From NCBI RefSeq assembly GCF_001540865.1, contig NC_033621.1, forward strand, positions 14,936,277 to 15,000,276: 64,000 nucleotides of DNA, written 5' to 3'. A model generated the notes under the pieces. That model was given only the letters and a program-made list of their open reading frames with translations. It did no database searches and was not told where the DNA came from. A program made the position numbers and the translations under genes. This DNA comes from Ananas comosus (lineage: Eukaryota; Streptophyta; Magnoliopsida; Poales; Bromeliaceae). This document shows, piece after piece, positions 45,208 to 57,097 of the stretch. Every line of letters starts with the position of its first letter. Positions within the stretch are counted from its first letter, which is position 1.

Positions 45208-47424
45208 ATGGGGAACTGCAGCCACCAAACCCGGCGCCAGATCCCTAGCGCGCAGCGCGCGACCTGGGGCGGCGGCGTCGGCGGGCGATGATTCCTCGCC
45301 TCCGATCGTGGATTACGGCTACCGAGTCGTGCCCCTGGCGTGGCGGATCGCGCCGCGCTCTCTACAAGGGACGTCGCATTTCGGAGTTCGCGCCTCGTTC
45401 GATAAAGACGCCGATCCTCCGCGAGCCGTCGTCCTCTGCGGCGTAAGGGCGGCGCGACGCCGAGTGGGGGGTCGGCGGAGGAGATGTCAGGGTAGTGGAA
45501 TTCGAGGTTTCCGGGGCCGCCGAGGCGGCGGCGGCGCGGGGGGAGCGAGGCGGCGGCGGCGGCGCGGCTGGCGCTGACAGCACGGAGGCGTGGAGCGGCG
45601 GCGGAGGGGATGGCGCGGGGCGGCGGAGATGGCGCAGCGGCGCGAAGGAAGACAGAAGGGGCGGCACGGGGTGGTGGCGGCGGTAGGGCGGAGCTGGGGC
45701 GGAGGTACGGGGATTTGGTGAAGGTGATCTGGAGCACGCCCGATGGAGAGCGGTGCTCTTCCCCGTCCATGGAGGCGAACCCGCCATCGACGTACGTAAA
45801 CACTTTTTTTTTTTTTTTTTTTATTTTAAAAAACACCAATCCTCGGACCATTTTCATCTTCTCACTCATCTGCTGATGCGCACACTGCCGCCGAAAACTT
45901 CTTTACATGCAAATACTTTTTCTATTAATTAAGAGGCTAGTGCTATATATATATTACTTATATCACTGTACGTACGTACGCAGGAAATTCTCCGCAATTG
46001 AGGATTTTTTAGTCGGATCTGGCCCGGATTAATGAGTGGTCATATGGCACTGCTAAATTAACAAATAGAAAATTCATTTTGAATCCATCTTGATTCGTTA
46101 TGAAAAATGGAGTGGAGAGCAGCACAAATTTTTTTATTTTGTTTTCTTGATCCATCATTATGTAAAAAAAAAAAAAAAATTCACTACATTCTGATCTATT
46201 CCCAATAAAATAATAAACTAGAGCAAAAATATAATACAAAATCCAACAAATCTGTCCCGATCCGCCAAACATAGGGGATGGAAAATGAGGGAACCCCTCC
46301 TCCAGATTTAATCATTTTGCATTCCTAATCTATATATCCAAAAGTGAATATAATACTAATAACATCTTCTTCGGACTAGCTTTCTAAACCTTATTTTATT
46401 ATTTTATTTTATTACTAAAAGTTTTAAAAACTATTTAAATTGTTGAATCGAAAGGAAGTAAGATTTACACTTAAAATTGATTTTTCAAGTGACATTTCTC
46501 TTAAGCGATGGAATTTATGAGAATAGTTTTTTTTTTTTTTTTTTTTGAGTAGCCATTACAATAGACAAAAATAACTAATGATGAACTGACACGTAAGTAT
46601 GAGTAAAAAGGTTGTAAATGGGGAAACCATTTCCTTTTAAAATTAAGTCGTTTTATTTCAGTAAAAAAAAATCCAAAGATTTTATCAACTTAAACAAATT
46701 TTAAGCACTTTTTAGCACATATAACTTAAATGATTAATAATCATAGCTAATTGAATCACAAATTTTAACAAAATTTTGCAACTAAAAATAACTACAGTAA
46801 TTCAATTCTAAATGCATCAAAAGTTAATTAAAGAGATCTCAATTAAGAAAAGGAAAAAAAAGAAAAATTTAAAAACTGAGTGGGGCCAATTTCAAAATGT
46901 GCTATAGTTGAGGGGGTCTCGATACATTTTCATCTTAGATATGAATTCATGAAGTTTTTGTTCTACAAAACCCTTAACAAAATTTATAACATTTTGTCTA
47001 TTTATATCTATCAAATCAAAAAATGTATTTTTTTATATATGGTTGATTTTGAGGTACTTTCAAACATTATGAATATTTTATAGACAGTCACTTTAGATCT
47101 TAATTAGAATAATTTTGAATTTTAAAATATGGATTTATTAAATATTATGTATTACTCCATTTAATGCATGAATTTTATTCTAATTGTTTGAGAAAGAATT
47201 AAAGAAGAATGGCTTTCCATGTGTATCAGTAAAAGCTGATCAACCGAGCTATATTTCTGAAGAATAATCTTTGGAATTTTAAGTTAGTTGTGTGAAGAAG
47301 TAAAAAGTGTTATAATTTCGCTTTTACTTTAAAAAGTTTGTTTCGTTATCTTCACTTCATTCCTTTTTTAAAGGTAACAAAAGCTTCTAGTTCACCCAAG
47401 CTTTTGTGTACTTTTACACCCTTT

Positions 47425-47474
<50 letters not shown>

Positions 47475-48528
47475 GTAGAGCTACTATGCTATGGGAAGTA
47501 TAAAGTGGTTCGTGCTTTCGATATTTTGGCCCTTAGATCAACCTAATTGATCATTTCTAACCATTGGATTAATATTATTGACCACTCAACCCTAGGGGAC
47601 CTCGATCATTCCAACCGTAGAATTTTTATCCAAAGACTAAAAAATCGGAAGCACCAACTATTTTATGTTTCCGATAGTATAGTAGCTCTACACTAACTAT
47701 ATATATATATATATATATAATAATATATGACGGTCGGCTACTATACTATCGATAGTACCAAGTCCTTGGTACTATTGAGTTTCTACCGTTAGATCTACCT
47801 TGATCATTTCCACCGTTAGATTATAATATTAAACACAACCACCCACTCAACTCTAGGGGACCGCACTATTATCCTAACCGCACATTTTTTCATATCATCG
47901 CCGAAAATCAATAGTACCAAGAACTTTGTACTATTGTAGTATAGTAGCATAATTCTAATATATATATATATATATATATATAATAATATAGTCGGCTAAG
48001 TGCTTATGGAAGCACGGTGGCTCGCATGCTTCCACTTTTTTTTCGATGTTCGGACTTTCGAATCGACGATCGGCTCCGTTAGACTTGATCTAGAGTATTT
48101 GAAATATCTAGAAAAATAAATTTTGCGATTTTCGATATCAATTTGCCTAGTGATCGAAGTGGCTCAAATCAACAGGCTGAAAATAAAAATCTATACAAAA
48201 ATGATGATATGACATTAAAATTTTAGATCAAATTATTAATCTGTTTTATATGGTTATAAAAATTTTCTATTAAAATTTCATGTGATTTGGATATTTCTAC
48301 ACGCGTTAAACTTGCAACCGGCTCACCCACGGCCGTTAAAATTATTGATTTGAGCCCCTTCGATCACTAGGCAAATGAATATCGAAAAATCGTAAAATTT
48401 ATTTTCTAGGTACTTCAAATACTCTAGATCAACTCTAACGGAGCCGATCGTGCGATTTGAAAGTCCGAAATCGAAAACGACTTGAAAGACGGAGGCCTCC
48501 GTGCTTCCATAAGCATACCAGCACAACT

Positions 48529-48577
<49 letters not shown>

Positions 48578-51266
48578 CACTTAAATATTAAAAATAACAT
48601 AAGATTATCTTAACCACCATAAACTCTTCTGAAGCGATAATTTTCTAAGGAAATCTTGTTCGAATAATTTCATGTTATTTTCTAAAACTTGGATGATGAA
48701 TCCAGTCACACTTAAATGAAGAAAAGATCACGGGCATTAAATTAAAAGAATTATTCTTCTACCCCTTTATTACTATTTCTCTTTTTCTTTTTCGCTACGT
48801 GCTTATATAATATAAAGTGTTCTCCACTTGGTGCTGGTCCTTAGAGTAAAAAAATAACTAATTGATGACTAATTATTTGGTGATGAGCTATACGGTATCC
48901 TTTGGCCCACGTTGGCTATTTTGAATAAGTTGTCCATAAAAGCATTTTCTAATATATTTTATTTATGAACACGATCATTTTATTCGGACAAAGTGATCTG
49001 AGATCCGACTATAAAATGTCTTACTATGTATTTGATAATATTAAATACATATATACATAATGCAGGGGTGTGTAAAGCGGCGAACGCGGAGCACGCGAGG
49101 GACCTGCCGATGATAAACGGGATAAAGGAGGACATCAAATCTTTGCTGGTCATGGAAGCTGGGACACCTTCCTACCAAGAAGCACTTGTCAATCTCTCTC
49201 TCCGTCTCAAAACCTTGCTGGTACGTAATTCATAATATTCAAGCTACAGGCCACTTCTTTGATAACCTTTTAATTAGGACATAATATCTTTCGATGCCGA
49301 TGGTGATGGTGGTCCTAAACATTCACTTACATATAAAAAAAGAAAAGAAGAAAAGATATATATTCATTCGCATGCATAGCAATGCTAAGTGCGTAATTGG
49401 TTGGTGCCCTTGTTGAACAATAATTATACCGAAAATTCAGAACAAATTTCTAGGCATTCGAGGGAGTTAATATTATTGGAGATGTTTAGTAAAAAAAATT
49501 GTTTTAGTATTTTTATTGATTGAATGACTCTTTACTCAGATAATGCATCTCTTTTGATGGGCCCAAACAGGGAAAAAGAAAAGCAAAAAAGAGTGGTGAT
49601 TCTTTTCCCAGTAGTCACGTTAGCGGGATAAAATAGTGGGCATTCACGGATATTGCCTACACTTTGCTTTTAAGCTGGAGATAGCTGATGTTAAGCACCA
49701 GCTTGCTACCATCCTGTCGTATAATGTTCTTTAATTTTGCAACCGTGTGAACTAGCTAGGCCTAAGTTTGAGTTACGATGGAATTGGGCCCTCATGGGTT
49801 GGATCTTAACATTTACAGTTGGGCCCAAACCTACGATTCGCTTGGGTTATTTCTGCTAACACTGTGATCCTGCCCATACTGTGATCGATATCTCAGGGCC
49901 TTTTTTACCATCAATATTTTGTTCAGCTTTTTAGAATTGAGCTGAAATACTTTTAAAAGCATCAAGAACTTCGTGTTTTTAGATTTGTAACCCTGTGGCT
50001 AGAGGTGTTAGGATTAGAATGATAGTGGCCCACCCGGGATTAGTGATGGTAAATAAAATAGTATTTAATCCAAAGGCTACTAATAGTTTAGGGTAAATCT
50101 AAGGGCTAGAAAACTTTAAATGTATTCTAGCTCAACTCTGCTTTTCAAGTTATTCAAGAAGTATGACATACTACGTACCAAAGCCATTTTTGTCGGAATA
50201 AGATAAATTACCTAGTAAATGAAATATACTATCCTTATAAATTTATATAGAAGAGTAGTTCATTTTTTCAAAGATGAACTTAAGTTAAAAATATGAAACA
50301 ACTATGCTTCAAACATAGAATCTCGAGTACAAACTCAATTGGAAGTAAGTGTAGAAAAACTTAGAAAAAGGAAAAATAGATGTGAGTCAAATAAAGGGGT
50401 CGGATAACATTATTTACGACAAATTTCAAAAAGGTAGGAAATGACCCTATGATAAAGAAATTAAGCTCAGGTGGAGAAGTGAAAGCTTTAGCACAACATA
50501 TATGTGCGCCTTTTTATTGACACCATCCTAACCTAGGTCTTAAAGATCGTTTACACTTTGTTTGTTAACATTTTTTCACGCGCCCTTTCAAGTGAAGTTT
50601 GAATAAAGAAAGATTGATAAGAACATGAAGACGCCAACAATTTAACATGTATAGCCTAAATCATTCGGCTCCGAATTTTATTACTTGCCCTTGGTGAAGT
50701 TCTTCATGAAATAAAATGATTATAAGAACCCACTGATGGCGGAAAGATGATCAAACTCATTGCAGTCAGAACAGCAAATCCTGTAAAGCACAAGTTATCA
50801 CCAGACAACAACAGAAATAATTGAAAGATTTTCCAACAAGAGAGCATTAGTGCGTGCGCGCACAGAGAGAGAGAGAGAGAAATGCGCGTACCTAATTCTT
50901 GCTGATTATGGCTTGCAGGAGCACTGTAAGGAGCACTTCAAGGAGGAGGAGAGGGAGCTGATCCCACTTTTCGACGCAGCAAATAGGATGCTGAGAGAGG
51001 AAGGAAATACCTCTTCCAGGTGGGCAGAGGAGGTGATGCGGGCGATGGAGGCCACGCATTCGCAACGCCTCTTCCCTTTCTTCATGGCCGGCCTCCTTCC
51101 TCAAGAAGCTGTACAGTACCTAGACATCGTCTGCAGGTGTATTGCTGACAAGCATCATGTAGTCTCGATGCTCCGTTCGCTGGTTGCCAGCCTCGAAGGC
51201 AAACATCCACATTCCGTTATTTCCAACTATTCACTCAAGTCGGTCTCTAAGCAGATATCATTCTAG
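45208..51266 (+). CDS. Hemerythrin (HHE)-domain protein gene; exons 2 and 3 clean, exon 1 frame-broken
   Basis: Exon 2 is 49066-49220 (tgcag acceptor, gtacgt donor) and exon 3 is 50919-51266 (tgcag acceptor, stop 51264-51266). Phases agree exactly across intron 2. Together they encode the helical hemerythrin-type metal-binding region: AEHARDLP in exon 2, and EHCKEHFKEEERELIPLF and ATHSQRLFPFF in exon 3, with His and Glu residues suited to a di-iron site. Exon 1 is GC-rich, begins MGNC (a plausible N-myristoylation start) at 45208 and should end near 45791-45795 at gtacgtaaac. It has no single open frame: homologous-looking pieces such as PLAWRI, ALYKG, DLVKVI, LEHAR and SMEANPP lie in different frames. 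The product would be a cytosolic or membrane-tethered metal-binding protein of unknown substrate. The gene is either decaying or exon 1 contains base errors. Confidence 0.7.
47474..47692. mobile_element. MITE with near-perfect terminal inverted repeats, 219 bp
   Basis: The ends tgtagagctactatgctat and atagtatagtagctctaca are inverted. A (TA)n(GA)n run lies on its left and another TA run on its right, compatible with TA target preference. The inner words cctaggggacc and gatcattccaaccg recur in the next MITE. Confidence 0.75.
47731..47956. mobile_element. MITE of the same group, 226 bp
   Basis: The left end gtcggctactatactatcgatagtacc is mirrored by gtactattgtagtatagtagc at the right. The inner cgttagatctacc and ctctaggggaccgc words are shared with 47474-47692. 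TA runs separate the two. Confidence 0.7.
47998..48532. mobile_element. Long fold-back MITE, 535 bp
   Basis: Almost the whole element folds on itself: cgatcggctccgttagac and cctagtgatcgaagtggctc on the left face gagccccttcgatcactagg and aactctaacggagccgatcg on the right. Terminal words tgcttatggaagcac and gtgcttccataagca are inverted. This is the best-preserved copy of a family also found at 2108, 34262 and 44387. A TA run follows at 48533-48573. Confidence 0.8.
49221..50918 (+). other. Intron 2 of the hemerythrin-domain gene
   Basis: It runs from gtacgt to ttgcag. A degenerate SINE-like stretch lies at about 50250-50380 (aagatgaacttaagttaaaaatatgaaacaact). A purine run (GA)n sits at 50866-50880, close to the acceptor. 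Confidence 0.7.
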
Positions 51267-51911
51267 TGGTCTCCATTCACTCAAATGTGTAAGCTGTAAA
51301 CAAGCCTCCATGTGAAGCTAATACTATCTCATAAGCATCATGGTACACAAGAGGATGAAACCTTACTGGAAGATTCATTGAGGAACTCTCAATTACATTT
51401 ACTTTTCATGTTGCATTCAAATGTTGGAATTTATGTTGGTAGTTTCCATAATGCAAGACAGTTTACTCATGAGAAATGTAAATAGAATCCTTCTGTTATA
51501 TTTCTATTTGGCGAATTCAATTTAGCTGAAATAAAATGGTTTTGCCTGAAACCTCAGTTGAATGACTACATATGATTGAAGAATGGCATTTCACTGATGC
51601 AAAACTTAAATTCTTGAACAGCCTATTTTTCATCTAAACAATATGAGATTGTTGCTTGCCTCATGTTATAGTATAAACTAAAACAGTCAGAAAAAGGGGA
51701 GGAATCACAAGGCAATGCTAATGCCACCATCAAACATATCATTCTTCCAAATTATAGTTTATCCAAAGTAATCTGGGATGGATTATCCACTTATCAATCC
51801 TTCGCCCAGGTGCAGCTTGAGAAAATATGCAGCATGCATACAGATGAAAAGGTACTACTAAGAAAAGCCAAAGAAAGGTATGAACATCAACAAAATTTTA
51901 TATGATGAAAT
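51267..51911. other. 3' flank of the hemerythrin-domain gene
   Basis: Probable 3' untranslated DNA (aataaaatgg near 51529 could serve as a poly-A signal) grading into AT-rich intergenic sequence. Confidence 0.4.
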
Positions 51912-53157
51912 TTTGGAGCCATTTGGTTGGATATAGTTGTAATTACAACGAAGTTAAAAGTACATGCAGGTGAATATACAACAATTGTAAATACACCTAT
52001 CTTATTTGGTTCTGTACAGATGCAACTGCTGCATTTATATTTTCTCTATTTGGTATCCTGAAGCTGATAATTATATTTAGGGAAACTTCAAAAACCCCCC
52101 TGTGGTTTCATAGTTTCTCACTTTGCCCCCATGTGGTTTAAAGTGTATCAATTTGCCTCCCTGTGGTTTCGTTTTTATCTTTTCGGTAGATTTTTCGTTA
52201 ATATTTCGTTAAATTATATACAAAAAACTTCAGAAACCCATCTAGATTTATCAAATATTCACTTTAGTACCCTTTAATTTTAACTTTATTACTGATTTAA
52301 GGAAAAAAAATAATGAAATTGATAAGAAAAAGAGAAAAACAAAACCACAGGAGGGCAAATTGATATATTTTAAACCATAGGGGGGCAAAGTGAGAAACTA
52401 CGAAACCACAAGGGGGTTTTTTGAAGTTTTCCCTTATATTTATGAATTCTATCACCTTTCATATAGAGCGGTGAGATTACCTCCACTACACATAAAATAA
52501 TGCTATAATTTTATTAATTATTTAAACTTTGCATCTATAAATAAGCAGACATATATAATATTTTATACTTTTTTTAAATAATTTTTTAACTTACCAATCG
52601 ACACAATTTAAAATTTTCAATCTATTTAACTTCAATAGATAAGCCAAAATTAAAAAACTTTACTACATTTCTCTCATTTTTTTTTTTTTTCAAATTGAAT
52701 AATTGTATTTAATTAAAATTTAGTAAGTAAACATGCACAATCAAATTCTATCAACATTTATTAAAAAATTATTTTTGTATTTCAAATAAAATTATTTTTA
52801 GACTATTTTTATTTTTTTAATATAGTGCGTGTTGCACATGGTTTTTTAGTAATACTTATTAATTTATAAATATATATTCATTTATTTTACAAATCTACAT
52901 ATAAGTATATATTAATTATTTATTTGTTTATTTATTTATTTATTTGTTATTCTCACTTAGTGGGCAGTCTAATCCTTTACTAACTAATGTAGTTGAAACT
53001 ATAACCTATTTGGATGTACTTCCAACTGTAGCATTTGCGCTTTCTTGTGCAAGTTCCAACTGCAGTAGTTGAACTCAATTATACGACGCAAACACAAGAT
53101 TTGATTCTGCGGGCATGCAGTTCAGTGCAGTTCCAATTGCGCCCAACCAAACAACCC
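51912..53157. mobile_element. Possible DNA transposon remnant with nested MITE
   Basis: The left word ggagccatttggttgg and the right word cccaaccaaacaacccc are inverted, and both sides contain aattgcagttgaac-like words. No target duplication or coding region was found. A Mutator-type MITE lies inside at 52080-52433. Confidence 0.4.
52080..52433. mobile_element. Mutator-type MITE, 354 bp, with perfect 9-bp target duplication
   Basis: Long terminal inverted repeats of about 110 bp begin gggaaacttcaaaaaccccc and end gggggttttttgaagttttccc. The 9-bp word ttatattta flanks both sides exactly (52071-52079 and 52434-52442). It has no coding capacity. Confidence 0.9.
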
Positions 53158-55094
53158 CTTAATGTAGCAAATGTGAAACCATCAGCTGACATGCTATTTT
53201 CAGGATTTTGTTCCAACTATTGTCAGGACTCAGGAGCATAAGTTTCCTCAGCGTCTTCTTCTTATGTCCGTGAACTTGAAAGAGAGATTTTGTTTCTATC
53301 TGCCTATAGTGCAAGCTTTATTTTGAAAGGTGCTTACTGTCTTTCTTGAAGGGAATGTTGAAACAAATTGTGCAAATTGGGGTTGTGTTAGAAATGAATC
53401 ATAAGGTCAGTGTCATTGGAAGCCTTTTACCACTACAACATTCTGCTCTGCTTCTGCTTTCTTCCTGCAAGTCTCGTCTGTCTTTTATCAACAGAAAGAG
53501 GATTACAAGAGAAGTACAAAGCACAGCCGTACCATTCTACCGAACTGAACCAGAAGCTCCAGACCAAAGAGGTTTAATGTTGCCTATTCAGCTTAACTTG
53601 TGTTTGTTACAAGCAGTATTACTTTGCAGGAAAGCTTGCAACACACAAACTACACAAGTAACATTACTAGCTAAAACAAAGGAAGATCTGAAGCAAGACC
53701 AACATAATCTGAAAGGTACGAGCTTCTATTGTAATAAGATTAGTAATTTCAGGAAAGGAAACCAGGTCATTGTCTATCATCTACAAGAAACGTCAAAACA
53801 TTCTTACTACTAAAAAAATTCATTGATCAGTTAACTTACAGCACATCAAGCTTGCGTTCTAAGATCATACTTGGAAAAATCTGTTAGGAATGATGCTTGA
53901 CTGTTCTCAAAAATAGGTAAAAACTATGTCGCTAATGGCTAACACCCTATGTTTTGGGATCAGAGTTGCAATTTCACAGCAAAAGAAAGCAGAACTTTGT
54001 TAGTCGTATTTTGTATTACGCTACTACTGAAAAATGTAAAAGCATTCTTAGTACTCAAATATCATTGAACAGTAAAATCTTCGGCACACCAAATTTCCTA
54101 AGGTCAGATGTGTCAACGCTTCACTGCTCAAAAAGTAGGCAACATTCACTGTCTAGTCATGAAACTTGCATCTAATCATATTCTATCAAACTTATTAGCT
54201 GGAGATTACAGATTGAATGCTGCTAACAGTTCTATCACGAAGAGATATCTTCAATTTCTCTGTTACAGATTGTTGATGAAATGGAACTATCTGAGGAAAA
54301 ACAGGACAAATTTGGTGCATTTGTTGGCCTATGGTGACTTAATTAAGAATTGAAAGAAATTAGGAGCACTTAGCAAAACACTCTTGTCTCAACCATGCAT
54401 CAAGTAAACTAGCTGTCGAACACAACATGTTAACCTGCCGTTCTCTAGTAGCTTGGGCTTGTATAGAATAAACGGTCCGTTTTTCATGTGGTAGCAATGC
54501 GGTAGATTATGATTTCAAATCCTACATGACTCCCTCCCTTTTCTTTTATTTTCTGTTTTTCTAGCTGTTAAGCTTTACTTCATTTGGATGAAGAGAACAT
54601 GAGAGAAAAGGTGAGAGAAGAGAAAAGAAAGGGAAAAATCCCTCCTGTTGTTTGGAGTAAGGGAAAGAAAAGACTGTTATCGCCTTCTCTTCGTTCTCTC
54701 CATTTTCTTTTCTTTTCTCTCCTCAAGTTTCGATCCAAACGACAGAAAATGATTCTCTCATAACTTTTTTTTCTTTTTTTTTTACACCCTCACTCTCCTT
54801 TTCTCTCCGTCCAACCTGCAAATGATTTAGGTTCACAGAAGCACCCAAAATTTTAATATAAGTTTCATGACAAGAAATCTGGCCTACCAAAGTTGCGCTA
54901 CACTCGTGCTCTCAGAGCTGCGAAATCAAACATTGTAGCAAAATTCACGGGCTACCTCTTACACAGGAAGAGATGTGAGATGGATGACAACAGAGATTAA
55001 AACCTACAAGCACACCGAAGGATCGTGATGATGATGAGGGATTGGATGATTGATGATGGATGATTGATGATGATCGTTGATCGTTGATGGTTGA
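53158..55094. other. Intergenic DNA without a recognised gene
   Basis: Several open frames of 70-155 codons occur (the longest is 53346-53813, plus strand) but none shows a domain, codon bias or splice context I can support. A simple repeat (tgatgat)n at about 55025-55105 precedes the LEA_2 locus. Confidence 0.5.
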
Positions 55095-55561
55095 TCATGA
55101 TGATGAGGAGGAGGAGGCGAGGTGGAGGTGGGTCTCGGAGTGGCTCTGCTGATCGATGACGTCGAGGAAGATGGGGTCGACGACGACGTGGCTGTCGATG
55201 TGGACGTCGAAGCGGCGGGCCCACCAGAGCAGCTGGGCGGTGCCGGCGATGTCGACGGCGGCGTCGAGCGCCATGCTGCGGCGCGCGGCGTCGGCGAGGA
55301 GAAGATGGCCACGGTGGCGGCGGAGTAGCGGATGGGGACCACGTTGGGGTTGGTCACGTGGACGGTCAGGGTGAGCTCCACGTCCACCACCGGGAGATTC
55401 AGCCGGAACGCCGACAGCGCCACGGAGATCAGGTGGAACGTCGGGTCGCGAGGCCGCGCCCAAATCACCAACGCCGCCGCCGCCGCCGCCGCCGCCGCCG
55501 CTCCGGCGCCCACCACCGCCGGGCTCAGCCCTGGGCGGCGGCGCCGCCGCTCGCCGCCCAT
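55095..55561 (-). pseudogene. LEA_2 (NDR1/HIN1-like) protein gene with internal deletion and frame change
   Basis: On the minus strand the frame from the ATG at 55561 encodes a basic N-terminus (MGGERRRRR), an Ala-rich membrane segment encoded by a (GCC)n tract, and the start of an LEA_2 domain (PTFHLISVALSAFRLNLP, ELTLTVHVTNPN, IRYSAATVAIF). It then changes frame near 55293-55305. The other frame supplies the rest of the domain (RRSMALDAAVDIAGTAQLLW, HIDSHVVVDPIFLDVID) and a stop at 55095-55097. Against the family's usual layout about 40 residues are missing between the two parts. Intact members are single-pass membrane proteins with an extracytoplasmic or luminal domain. Read as it stands the locus cannot make a complete LEA_2 domain; a collapse error in this GC-rich region is the alternative. 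Confidence 0.75.
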
Positions 55562-55604
55562 TCCCTCCTGATCTCTGTCTTGGTCCCTTATTTGTTGGGC
55601 TATT

Positions 55605-55605
<1 letters not shown>

Positions 55606-55635
<30 letters not shown>
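55606..55635. repeat. T30 homopolymer
   Basis: Thirty consecutive T lie 45 bp upstream of the LEA_2 start. The length is likely to vary between reads. Confidence 0.9.
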
Positions 55636-55849
55636 CGCTCCACTCTTCTATCCCTTTTGCTGGTATCAGTTATTTATCACTATCGGCAGTGGAATGATGA
55701 GTGTCGGCGAAGCATACCGGAGCAGGGACGACCCGACAGTGGGTGGGGTAGTAACGAAGATCGAGCCCGGGGTCCAGTTTAAGTTCAAACTCGACTTCCA
55801 AGTTTTTCAGAAAAATGCTAATCGTATGGTACACTTCTATATAATATAA

Positions 55850-57097
55850 GGGCGGGTTTGGTTTGAAGTCGGAATCGGAATCAGAAACGGAATTAAAATA
55901 AGCTGTAATCGGAATCGGAATAACTCATTATCTAATTCTGTTTGGTTCATTATCTGAATCAGAATCAGAATAAATCATTTTCATTGTCGGTGTTTGATTC
56001 AGGTGGATATAAAAAACGTAATCAAATTAATATACTAACTTTATCTTTATAATATATTAGTTTAAATTTAAATTAAAAATTAAATATTAAACATTTACTT
56101 CAAAATTTTGAAATAATGTCAAAATTTTAAAATAATGTCGAAATTTTAAATATACTTTTTTTTAAAAAATTAAACTTTAAAGTTGAGTGGATAATTCAAA
56201 ATATGAAACTAAATTTTGATTTATTCAAATTCAAACTTAAAATTACAATTTAAATTTTAATTTGAATCCATAAATTTAATTTAAGTTTTAAATAAAATTT
56301 GAATAAAACTTTATGCAAATTAACATTTAATTTAAATTCAAATTCATAAGTTAGATTCGAAATACTCGATTAAATTGTCTATTTCTCCCAATCATTTCCC
56401 TCTCTCACCCGCGATCTGTTCTCCCTCTCTATCGCTGAGCGGGCTTACGTGTCGCCTGCCCCGCCTCTCCTGATCCATTCCTTCTCTCTCTCACCCTCGA
56501 TCCCCTCCCTCTCTCTTACCCGCGATCCCTTCTCTCTTACCCCCTAATTCCTTCCTCTTCTAGATCGGCTTAGATCTAGCAAGTACTGTGGCATATCCCC
56601 CCTGCAATCACTTCTCTCTCACCCCCAATTCCTCCCTCTCTAGATCGGCTCAAATCTAGCAAGTACTGTGGCATATCCCTTGTTGAACACCTAGCTCCAG
56701 CAGATCCCGCCGGGTGCGGAGGGTTGTCGCACTCTACCGTGGCCTTCCTCCCCTTTCATATGTACGTTCCGAGAGAGTGTCAGATTGGGGCCAGAGTATA
56801 GTGGTGGGGTGGCGCACTCTACCATAGTCCCGCTGCCGCCGGAGGTTGGTCGCCTGATGGGTGCCTTTCCCTATCTAATCTACAACTTGCCCTAATTCTC
56901 ACCCCTTCCCTATGATGGGTGCCTTTCCCCTTCTCTCTACTTCACCATCGTTCTCCCTCCTCCTCCTTCTCTCATCTTATCGGGGTATGGATGGCAATCA
57001 TGACAACCTACCCTACTCCCCCATCCCTATTCCATTCTTTCTCGGCACCTGTCTATAAATATGCCTAAATCTATGCAGAGAGAGCTCAACCTGCATG
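55850..57097. other. Intergenic DNA with partial repeat
   Basis: At 55852-56010 the phrase gggcgggtttggtttg with repeated gaatcggaatcagaa words resembles the start of a plant DNA-transposon relative, but no right end is found. From 56380 a CT-rich repeat of about 110 bp (ctctctcacccgcgatcccttc, ctagatcggcttagatctagc) appears twice, at about 56520 and 56605. No gene. Confidence 0.45.

Larger units (their letters stand above)
45796..49065 (+). other. Intron 1 of the hemerythrin-domain gene
   Basis: It starts at a gtaaac (or gtacgt at 45792) and ends tgcag at 49065. It is AT-rich with T runs (45806-45824, 46531-46546) and carries three MITEs at 47474-48532. No other gene is seen. Confidence 0.6.

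Noticed and set aside
45153..45869. 238-codon minus-strand open frame over exon 1 of the hemerythrin-domain gene
   Set aside because: It is Pro/Ala/Arg-rich, antisense to a GC-rich exon and has no recognisable domain. Its plus-strand partner has phase-matched downstream exons.
53346..53813. 155-codon plus-strand open frame between the hemerythrin-domain and LEA_2 loci
   Set aside because: There is no domain, no compositional sign of coding and no splice context. It could be noncoding or chance, so it was not called a gene.
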